From NCBI RefSeq assembly GCF_014656295.1, contig NZ_BNCD01000025.1, positions 39,664-103,663 of the forward strand: a stretch of DNA of 64,000 nt, read 5' to 3'. The notes beneath the pieces are model-generated. The model was not told where the DNA came from and made no database searches. It saw only the letters and a list, made by a program, of their open reading frames with translations. Positions 1 through 6,629 of the stretch are shown here, piece after piece. Within the stretch, counting starts at the first letter, position 1. The number at the start of each line of letters is the position of its first letter. Made by a program: the position numbers and the translations under genes. Origin of the DNA: Streptomyces sulfonofaciens (GTDB lineage: Bacteria; Actinomycetota; Actinomycetes; Streptomycetales; Streptomycetaceae).

Positions 1-230
1 GAGTCGGGGGTCAGGGAGCCGGGGGTGGGCACGGCGCAGTCGGCGCCGTCGTCCTCGCCGCCGGCGTTGATCTGGGGCGCGGTGGCCGCGGTGGGCGCGG
101 TGCCGCCGGTGGTCGACGGCGTGCCGAGCGGGGTTGCCGCCTGCGCGCTGAGGGTGCCGGCAGCCGGGCCGGCCACGGACACGAAGACCGCGGCTGCCCA
201 CATCCGGGGCCGATGTCGATGGAAGCGCAT
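1..230 (-). CDS. Secreted protein, N-terminal part only (cut by window edge)
   Basis: Reading from ATG at 230 on the minus strand gives MRFHRHRPRMWAAAVFVSV..., a basic n-region, a hydrophobic core and an Ala-rich exit near residues 28-32, i.e. a Sec signal peptide. A Thr/Pro/Gly-rich linker follows, then an acidic stretch with one Cys before the edge. GGAGG lies about 7 nt upstream of the ATG and fixes the start. The catalytic part is outside the window, so function cannot be read. The CebR-type palindrome at 390-403 suggests a cello-oligosaccharide-controlled exoenzyme, possibly a cellulase; that is inference only. Confidence 0.6.
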   Translation of the reverse strand, partial: MRFHRHRPRMWAAAVFVSVAGPAAGTLSAQAATPLGTPSTTGGTAPTAATAPQINAGGEDDGADCAVPTPGSLTPD

Positions 231-904
231 GTGGGGACCTCCGTGAAAAGGCGCGCGGACGACGGCGACGGTTCCCTGCCGGACGGCACGGAGTCGGTGT
301 GTGCCGGTGCGCGCCGGATGGGGGAAAGCGCGCCGGACCGCGATGCCATCGAGGCTGCCCCAGACCTCGAACACGGCCCGTACACGAACTGGGAGCGCTC
401 CCACTGTAGGAGTGGGCCCGGGAGGCGGCAACAACCGGAACGCGGGCTCCGAGGGTTGGCCGTTTTCGGCCCCTGTCGGGCCCCTCGTGAGGCGCGTTGG
501 GACCCTTTGTCGGGCGCGTTGCGGGGCGCGGCGGTCCAGGGTGCGCGAAGGCCCTGTTCGCCGCGGCGGTCGGCCGGTCGCGGGAGGGGCGGTTTCGCTG
601 CCTGGCGCGACGGCGCCGACGCGGTCGGCGGCCTCGGTGCGGGAGGCGGCGAACCGGCGGCTGCGGGAGACGCCGTACGGGATGTCGGGCAATCGGCCGG
701 AGTGCGGGAGCGGGCCGGTGCGATGCCGGCGACCCTGTGCCGGGTCGCCTTCGACACCGCGAGCGGGTGGAGCGTCCTCGCGCCCGGCGGGCGTGATCTG
801 GTAGGCGTCCGCTCGTCCGATGGCGGTACCGGCGTGGTGAGGTGGTGGCGCGCGACCCGTGGACACCGACCCCGATCCGGCTCACACCCGGCGGGGGCTG
901 GGCG
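231..904. other. Long upstream region without a convincing gene
   Basis: Open frames here are Arg/Gly/Pro-rich GC artefacts on both strands with no recognisable domain and no ribosome-binding site. The only clear element is the CebR-type palindrome at 390-403. The part near 840-900 is the downstream flank of the TetR gene. Confidence 0.5.
390..403. promoter_or_regulatory. CebR-type operator
   Basis: TGGGAGCGCTCCCA is a perfect 14-bp palindrome. It matches the known operator of the LacI-family cellobiose/cellotriose sensor CebR of streptomycetes. It lies 160 bp upstream of the secreted-protein start at 230 and no closer gene is available, so that gene is the likely target. No cebR gene is visible in the window. 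Confidence 0.75.
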
Positions 905-1597
905 TCACGCCGGCGGCCGGGTGAGTCTGTCGGCCACGGCGTCGAGGACCCAGTCCAGGCCGGTCGCGAAGGATGCCTCGGCGTCCACGTCCGTGCCGTC
1001 GTACACGGCCCTGGCCAGCGCCGGGAAGCGGCCCGTGGCCAGCATCCTCGTCATATGCGGGCCACGGGCGCGCTGCCAGTCGCGCTTGGACAGGCCCGTG
1101 GCGCGCTCGGCCCGCAGGTCCGCGATCTCGCGCCTGATCGCGCCGGTGGAGTAGGCGCTGACGGTCTCCACGGCGCGCATGACGGTGTCGACGTCGGCGA
1201 GGCCGTCGAGGGCGGCCAGCGTGGCCTCGGCCACGGCGAGGCCGTTCGGACCCAGGGCCGGGCGGCCGCCGAGCAGGTCGGCCAGCCATTCGTGGCGGAG
1301 AGCGGCCCGCCTGGTGCGGTGGGCGAGGGTGTGCAGCGCCTCCCGCCAGTCACCGGGCTGCCCCTCGGGGAGGATCTCGGCCTGGACCTCGTCCACCATG
1401 AGGTCGAACAGCTCCTCCTTGGTGGAGATGTATCCGTACAGGCGCATCGGGCCGGCGCTCAGCCGGGCAGCGACCTTGCGCAACGACACCGCCTCCAGCC
1501 CGCCCTCGTCGGCCAGCGCGATGGCGGCGGCGACGATCCGCTCCCGGTCGAGCGGCACGGGGCGAGTCGGCGGCTCCGGCCGGTCCCACACAGTCAT
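905..1597 (-). CDS. TetR/AcrR-family transcriptional regulator
   Basis: A 230-residue one-component repressor. The N-terminal TetR helix-turn-helix (about residues 17-65, including the SLRKVAARL segment and LYGYISTKEEL) is followed by a C-terminal part resembling the TetR_C ligand-binding domain. It is divergent from the flavin monooxygenase, with only 53 bp between starts, and probably represses both genes. Two in-frame ATGs occur (1603 and 1597). I chose 1597 because TAGGGT lies exactly 6 nt before it, the leaderless pattern seen elsewhere here; no good Shine-Dalgarno precedes either. The ligand is unknown, possibly a tetracycline-like or aromatic compound handled by the neighbour. Confidence 0.85.
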   Translation of the reverse strand: MTVWDRPEPPTRPVPLDRERIVAAAIALADEGGLEAVSLRKVAARLSAGPMRLYGYISTKEELFDLMVDEVQAEILPEGQPGDWREALHTLAHRTRRAALRHEWLADLLGGRPALGPNGLAVAEATLAALDGLADVDTVMRAVETVSAYSTGAIRREIADLRAERATGLSKRDWQRARGPHMTRMLATGRFPALARAVYDGTDVDAEASFATGLDWVLDAVADRLTRPPA

Positions 1598-1615
1598 GGT
1601 CATACCCTACTGTTG

Positions 1616-1646
1616 CGATACGCCGTATCGTGTAAATACAGTGTAT
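1616..1646. promoter_or_regulatory. Paired TetR operator dyads in divergent promoter
   Basis: CGATACGCCGTATCG (1616-1630) and ATACAGTGTAT (1636-1646) are two odd-centred perfect dyads whose centres are 18 bp apart. The second overlaps CAGTGT, the likely -10 of the monooxygenase. The first lies where the -35 of the tetR promoter would be. One repressor could therefore shut both promoters. Confidence 0.6.
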
Positions 1647-1650
1647 CGAC

Positions 1651-2769
1651 ATGAGACAACGTATCGCCGTGGTCGGTGGCGGCCCCGCCGGCCTTGCCTT
1701 CGCCGGCGTCCTGCACCGCCATGGCCACCCCGTCGCCGTCCTCGAACGGGATCCCGCCCCCGACGCGCGCCCCCCGGGCGGCACGCTGGACCTGCACGAA
1801 GGACTGGGCCAGCTCGCGCTGGACAAGGCGGGGCTGCTGGCCAAGTTCCGGGCGCTGTCCCGTCCCGAGGGGCAGGCCATGCGCATCCTGGACGCGGACG
1901 GGACCGTCCTGCGCGACTGGCGACCCCGTCCGGATGACCGGGCCAATCCCGAGATCGACCGCGGGCAGCTCCGTGACCTGCTGCTCGGTCGGCTCGCCGT
2001 CCGGTGGGGCCGGGACGTGACGCAGGTGGTGCCGGGGACCCGGGACGGCGTACTGGTCCGTTTCGCGGACGGGCGGCAGGAGGCGTTCGACCTCGTGGTC
2101 GGCGCGGACGGTGCCTGGTCCCGGACCCGCCCGGCAGTCTCGCCGGTGACCCCGCACTACACCGGCGTCACCTCGGTCGAGACCTCCCTCGACGACGTCG
2201 ACACCCGCCATCCCGACCTCGCCAGGTTGATCGGCGACGGTTCCATGGCCGTGTACGGCGTGAACCGAGCTCTCGTCGCCCAGCGCAACAGCGGCGGCCA
2301 CGTCAAGGTGTACGCCCAGTTCCGCGCGCCGCTGGACTGGCACACGAACCTGGACCTGGCCGACGTCGAGGCCGTGCGATCGAGCCTGCTGGCCCTGTTC
2401 GACGGCTGGGCCGCTCCCGTCCTCGACCTCCTCCGCCACGGCACCGCTTTCGTCGACCGGCCCCTCTACGTCCTGCCCGTGTCCCACACCTGGACCCACG
2501 TCCCCGGGGTGACGCTGCTGGGCGACGCCGCCCATCTGATGCCCCCGTTGGGGGCGGGCGCGAACCTCGCGATGCTGGAAGGCGCCGAACTCGCCGAGTC
2601 CCTCGCCAGCGCCCCGGGAGATCCGGACGAGGTCGTCCGCGCCTTCGAGGAACGGATGTGGGCACGGGCCGGCAGGTGGGCGAAGACCACGACGGCCGGC
2701 CTGGAACGCCTCGTGGGCCCGGACCCCGCCGAAGCCCTCGCCCTCTTCGACCAGGTCCAGCCGTCCTGA
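1651..2769 (+). CDS. FAD-dependent monooxygenase, TetX-like
   Basis: A 372-residue class A flavoprotein monooxygenase. The FAD-binding GGGPAG is at residues 9-14, the GADGAWSR motif starts near 151, and the second FAD/ribityl motif GDAAHLMPP starts at 291. Length and motifs fit the TetX/PHBH-like family, which hydroxylates aromatic or polyketide substrates with NAD(P)H and O2. The start is ATG 1651; there is no Shine-Dalgarno, but CAGTGT sits 6 nt upstream, so the mRNA is probably leaderless. Divergence from the TetR gene with operator dyads in the gap implies induction by its substrate. Tetracycline inactivation is possible but not shown. It is convergent with the MFS exporter. Confidence 0.85.
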   Translation: MRQRIAVVGGGPAGLAFAGVLHRHGHPVAVLERDPAPDARPPGGTLDLHEGLGQLALDKAGLLAKFRALSRPEGQAMRILDADGTVLRDWRPRPDDRANPEIDRGQLRDLLLGRLAVRWGRDVTQVVPGTRDGVLVRFADGRQEAFDLVVGADGAWSRTRPAVSPVTPHYTGVTSVETSLDDVDTRHPDLARLIGDGSMAVYGVNRALVAQRNSGGHVKVYAQFRAPLDWHTNLDLADVEAVRSSLLALFDGWAAPVLDLLRHGTAFVDRPLYVLPVSHTWTHVPGVTLLGDAAHLMPPLGAGANLAMLEGAELAESLASAPGDPDEVVRAFEERMWARAGRWAKTTTAGLERLVGPDPAEALALFDQVQPS

Positions 2770-2865
2770 CCGCCGAGCGCGAGGGCACCGGCACCGACGG
2801 CTCGCCACTGCTTCACGGGGCGGTACGGCACCGGAACGGACGTCCGGGGCCCCGTCCGCCGCGCG

Positions 2866-4323
2866 CTAGTGGATCGGGCTGCCCGCCCGCTCGGGTACCG
2901 CTTCCGGAGCCGCGAGCCGTTCCGCCGTGCGGCGCGCGGTCCCGCGTGCCCACCGTCCGCTGGTCACCCACCCCAGCACCAGCACGCACACCCCGCAGCC
3001 GGTCAGGATCCACCAGGCGGGACGGCTCGCGGCCACGAAGCCCGCCCGGTAGCTCGCTGTGCCGACCCCGGACGCCAGCACCGCACCGATGACGGCCACG
3101 CCCAGGGTCGAGCCGATCTGCCGGCTCGTGGACGCCACCGCGGCCGCCACTCCGGCCTGCGCCCGGGGCATCCCGGACACCGCTGTGTTGGTGATCGGCG
3201 CGTTCACGAACCCGAAGCCGAGGCCGAAGAGCACATAGCCGGTGAGCAGGGTCACGTTCGACGTCTCCGCGTCCAGCACGGCGAACAGCACCCCGCTCGC
3301 GGTCATCGCGACTCCCGCGAGCAGCAGCGGGAACCGCGGCCCCCGGCTGCCCACCAGCCGTCCCGACAACGGTGCGCAGACGAACGTCACCGCCGCCATC
3401 GGCAGCATCCACAGCCCGGCACGCAGCGCGCTGAGTCCGCGTACGTCCTGGAGGAAGAGCGTGCTCAGGAAGAGGAATCCGCCGAGTGCCGCGAACGCGC
3501 TCACCGCGATGGCCGTGGCCCCGCTGAACGGTGCGCTGCGGAAGAACCGCACGTCGATCAGGGGCTCGGGGCGCCGCGGCTCGTAGCGGATCAGCGCGGC
3601 CAGCGCCACGGCGGCGAGCGCGGCGAAGAACAGGATCCGCGGCGAGGCCCAGCCCGCGTCGGGAGCGGCGATGATCGCGTAGGTGAGCGAGCCCAGCAGC
3701 ACGACGACCAGCACCTGGCCCACCGGATCGGTCCTGCGCGGCTTTGGGGCGCGCGACTCGGGAACGAACCGCATGGTCAGCAGCAGGGCGGCGAGGCCCA
3801 CGGGGAGGTTGATCCAGAAGATGGAGCGCCAGCCCACCGAGTCCACCAGCAGTCCGCCGACCAGCGGTCCCGCGGCCATCGATATCCCGACCACACCGCC
3901 CCAGACGCCGATGGCGCGGGCCCTCTCCCGGGGATCGGTGAAGGTGTTGGTGATGATGGACATGGCGACCGGATTGAGCATCGAGCCGCCGATCGCCTGG
4001 ACCATGCGGAAGACCACGAGCAGCGAGAGGCTGGGCGCCAGCGAGCACAGCAGCGAGCCGACCGTGAAGATGACGAGGCCCGCCTGGAAGACCCGGCGGC
4101 GCCCGATCCGGTCGGCGGTGGAGCCGGAGAGCATCAGCAGTGAGGCGAGGACCAGCGTGTACGCGTCGATCGTCCACTGCAGCCCGGCAACGCTCGCGTG
4201 CAGCTCGCGCTGCAAAGCGGGCAGGGCGACGTTCAGTACGGTGTTGTCGAGGCTGACGATCAGCAGGCTCATGCAGCAGATGGCAAGAACCAGCATCCTC
4301 CGTCGGTGACTGAGCTCCGGCAT
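2866..4323 (-). CDS. MFS drug exporter, DHA2 (EmrB/QacA) type
   Basis: A 485-residue membrane protein with about 14 hydrophobic segments. It shows the DHA signatures LDNTVLNVALP in helix 1 (motif D1), GSTADRIGRRRVF (motif A) and a GPLVGG-type motif C near residue 155. Such proteins export drugs or natural products by proton antiport. With the neighbouring TetR and monooxygenase it could form a resistance or self-protection locus, though its own promoter faces dusB. The start is ATG 4323: TACTAT lies exactly 6 nt upstream and no ribosome-binding site is present, so the transcript is probably leaderless. Confidence 0.9.
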   Translation of the reverse strand: MPELSHRRRMLVLAICCMSLLIVSLDNTVLNVALPALQRELHASVAGLQWTIDAYTLVLASLLMLSGSTADRIGRRRVFQAGLVIFTVGSLLCSLAPSLSLLVVFRMVQAIGGSMLNPVAMSIITNTFTDPRERARAIGVWGGVVGISMAAGPLVGGLLVDSVGWRSIFWINLPVGLAALLLTMRFVPESRAPKPRRTDPVGQVLVVVLLGSLTYAIIAAPDAGWASPRILFFAALAAVALAALIRYEPRRPEPLIDVRFFRSAPFSGATAIAVSAFAALGGFLFLSTLFLQDVRGLSALRAGLWMLPMAAVTFVCAPLSGRLVGSRGPRFPLLLAGVAMTASGVLFAVLDAETSNVTLLTGYVLFGLGFGFVNAPITNTAVSGMPRAQAGVAAAVASTSRQIGSTLGVAVIGAVLASGVGTASYRAGFVAASRPAWWILTGCGVCVLVLGWVTSGRWARGTARRTAERLAAPEAVPERAGSPIH

Positions 4324-4329
4324 TCTTCA

Positions 4330-4381
4330 ATAGTACGCCTAACTAACGACCTTGAGTGCACGCTTCCCGGTACGCGACAAT
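4330..4381. promoter_or_regulatory. Divergent leaderless promoters for MFS gene and dusB
   Basis: On the plus strand TTGAGT (4352-4357), an 18-bp spacer and GACAAT (4376-4381) lie 6 nt before ATG 4388. On the minus strand TACTAT (4335-4330) lies 6 nt before ATG 4323. The TTG at 4352, which could be mistaken for a start codon of dusB, is better read as its -35 element. Confidence 0.6.
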
Positions 4382-4387
4382 GGGGGG

Positions 4388-5662
4388 ATGTCCACGCCCA
4401 TGACGACGACCGCGCCGCCCGCCGCACCCGCGGTGGCGGCCACCGAAGCGCCCGCGGCCACGGAGGACTCCCGCGCCCCGGAGTCCGGCGGCCTCGCGAT
4501 CGGCCCGTACACCGTCTGGCCGCCCGTCGTGCTCGCGCCCATGGCCGGTATCACCAACGCTCCCTTCCGCACCCTGTGCCGCGCTTTCGCCGAGGGCCGC
4601 GGCGGGGCCGGCCCGGGGCGGCCCGCAGCCCCGGCCCAGGGCCGGCACAGGGGCCTCTTCGTGAGCGAGATGATCACCACTCGCGCGCTGGTCGAGCGGA
4701 ACGAGAAGACCATGCAACTGGTCCGTTTCGACGCGAGCGAGCGGCCGCGCTCCATCCAGTTGTACGGAGTGGACCCGGCGACCGTCGGCAAGGCCGTCCG
4801 CATGATCGCCGAGGAGGACCTGGCCGACCACATCGACCTCAACTTCGGCTGCCCCGTGCCGAAGGTCACCCGCAAGGGGGGCGGCTCCGCGCTGCCGTTC
4901 AAGCGGCCGCTGCTGCGCGCGATCCTGCGCGAGGCGGTGCGCGGCGCCGGGACCCTGCCGGTCACGATGAAGATGCGCAAGGGCATCGACGACGACCACC
5001 TCACCTACCTCGACGCCGGACGCATCGCCGTCGAGGAGGGCGTCAGTGCCGTGGCGCTGCACGGCCGCACCGCCGCGCAGCACTACGGCGGCACGGCCGA
5101 CTGGGACGCAATCGCCCGCCTCAAGGAGCACGTGCCCGAGATCCCCGTGCTCGGCAACGGGGACGTCTGGTCCGCGCCGGACGCGCTCCGGATGATGCGC
5201 GCCACCGGCTGCGACGGCGTCGTGGTCGGCCGCGGCTGCCTGGGCAGGCCCTGGCTCTTCGGCGACCTCGTCACCGCGTTCGAGGGCGGCGGGGCGGCTG
5301 CCCGGCCGACGCTGCGCGAGGTCGCGGACGTGATGCTGCGGCACGCGACGCTGCTCGGCGAGTGGCTGGGCGACGAGGCGCGCGGTGTGATCGACTTCCG
5401 CAAGCACGTGGCCTGGTACCTCAAGGGGTTCGCGGTCGGGTCCGAGATGCGCGGCAGGCTGGCGATCGCCTCCTCGCTCGCCGAGCTCGCGGCGGGCCTG
5501 GGCGAACTGGACCTGGACCAGCCCTGGCCGCCCGGCGCGGAGGGTCCGCGCGGCCGCACCTCGGGCAAGAACCGGGTGGTCCTGCCGGACGGCTGGCTGG
5601 CCGATCCGCACGACTGCACGGGCCTCGGCGCGGACGCGGAACTGGACACGTCGGGCGGCTGA
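4388..5662 (+). CDS. dusB: tRNA-dihydrouridine synthase (DusB family)
   Basis: A 424-residue FMN enzyme that reduces uridines in the tRNA D-loop with NAD(P)H. Visible are APMAGITNAPFR near residues 50-60, SEMITTRAL, LNFGCPVPKVTRKGGG with the catalytic Cys near 155, VTMKMRKG, and VALHGRTAAQHYGG followed by GNGDVWS and GVVVGRGCLGRPWLF. The N-terminal about 38 residues are an Ala/Thr/Pro tail. An unusual Gly/Pro/Ala-rich insertion of about 15-20 residues (near 65-90) precedes GLFVSEMI. ATG 4388 was chosen from the promoter pattern; ATG 4400 also remains possible. Confidence 0.92.
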   Translation: MSTPMTTTAPPAAPAVAATEAPAATEDSRAPESGGLAIGPYTVWPPVVLAPMAGITNAPFRTLCRAFAEGRGGAGPGRPAAPAQGRHRGLFVSEMITTRALVERNEKTMQLVRFDASERPRSIQLYGVDPATVGKAVRMIAEEDLADHIDLNFGCPVPKVTRKGGGSALPFKRPLLRAILREAVRGAGTLPVTMKMRKGIDDDHLTYLDAGRIAVEEGVSAVALHGRTAAQHYGGTADWDAIARLKEHVPEIPVLGNGDVWSAPDALRMMRATGCDGVVVGRGCLGRPWLFGDLVTAFEGGGAAARPTLREVADVMLRHATLLGEWLGDEARGVIDFRKHVAWYLKGFAVGSEMRGRLAIASSLAELAAGLGELDLDQPWPPGAEGPRGRTSGKNRVVLPDGWLADPHDCTGLGADAELDTSGG

Positions 5663-5778
5663 CCCGAGGGCGCGGGAACGCGGGGCGCGCGGAGCGCACG
5701 GGTTTGCGGGGGCGGCCCGCGGCGCGGCGCACGATCCGCGCCGGACGGGCCGGTGCCGCGCGGTCCCCGGCCCGCCCC

Positions 5779-5847
5779 GCGCCAGTGAGCCTGCGCCTCG
5801 CCCCGCGCCACGGAGCTTGCGCCTCGCGCCAGTGAGCCTGCGCCTCG
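5779..5847. repeat. Three tandem copies of a ~22-bp repeat
   Basis: Copies at 5779-5800, 5805-5826 and 5826-5847 share GCGCCAgtGAGCcTGCGCCTCG. The outer two are identical and the middle one has a few changes. It lies downstream of dusB with no coding role seen. Confidence 0.7.
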
Positions 5848-6301
5848 CGCCGCGCCTGCGCCCAGCCCGGCGCCGTGCGGTTTCCCCCCGCCCGGCCGCG
5901 CCGCGGAGCCCTCGCCCCTGTCTCCGCGGTGCCGAGCGGCAACGCTCCGGTGAGCGGGCCGGTGAGGGGGCCGCCGAGCGGCATCGATGAGGGGCCTGCG
6001 GGCGGAAGCCGCGAGGGTTCCCACACATTCGGCTGGAAACCGCCCCGGATTGGTCCTGTCCCCTTCGGCTCGGGACCGGGGGTCCCGCCCTGTCCGGCTC
6101 AGGACCGCCCGGCGCGCGTCCGACCGGCCTCACATCTCCCGAGCTCAGGCCCGCGGCACGGACCGCGGGGCCTACCTCCGGCCGCGCCGTGCGCTGTCCG
6201 GATGCTGACATCGGCACCGATCCGGGCATGTGATTCTCGCCACTTCGAGAGCCTTTCCGCTCGAATGAGCGGGCCCCCGTACGGATGCACTTCTCCAAAA
6301 G

Positions 6302-6359
6302 ATGGCACCCAGTGCCATGGCGTCGATCTTCGGCGGCTGAAATCAGATGGGGCTATAGT
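6302..6359 (+). promoter_or_regulatory. Possible ppdK promoter with upstream dyad
   Basis: A 7-bp-arm dyad ATGGCAC-CCA-GTGCCAT (6302-6318) precedes TATAGT (6354-6359), a good -10 hexamer; no convincing -35 is seen. This is the most AT-rich part of the gap upstream of ppdK. Assignment is tentative. Confidence 0.35.
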
Positions 6360-6629
6360 CGCTCATGTGAGCGCTGGATGTGCTCAGTCATCCCAGCCCC
6401 GTTCAAGAGGTGAACGCAGGCCGGTCGGATACCACTCGTCCCAGCGACTTTCGATCTGCTGGCGGACGGGTGGTTGCGGCCGTATGACGCACGAGTGGAC
6501 GTACCGAGACACCTTCGATCTGGGTATGTTCCTCGCCGTCAGGGCAGCCACCGCGCCCGCCCGTCGCCCACCGCCGCCCTCATCGGAGCGGACTCCGTCC
6601 GTGCTGCCTATCTTCAGGAGTCGAGAGCC

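Larger units (their letters stand above)
5663..6629. other. Long intergenic region before ppdK
   Basis: No gene is supported. The left half is extremely GC-rich with a short tandem repeat (5779-5847). From about 6190 to 6480 the composition becomes clearly more AT-rich, as expected for a regulatory region. It contains dyads TTCGAG-N10-CTCGAA (6244-6265) and ATGGCAC-CCA-GTGCCAT (6302-6318) and a possible -10 CTATAGT at 6353-6359. The distance to the ppdK start (about 270 nt) would imply a long 5' leader. Confidence 0.5.

Noticed and set aside
11..757. Minus-strand open frame of 248 codons
   Set aside because: Arg/Pro/Ala-rich composition typical of a GC-rich shadow frame, and it overlaps the better-supported secreted-protein start and CebR site.
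4352..4387. TTG start extending DusB by 12 residues
   Set aside because: TTGAGT is placed 18 bp from GACAAT and fits a -35 element; the extra residues are not conserved-looking and lack a ribosome-binding site.
6474..6629. Longer ppdK from an upstream ATG
   Set aside because: The added sequence is Arg/Pro-rich and unlike the family; AGGAG sits correctly before GTG 6630.
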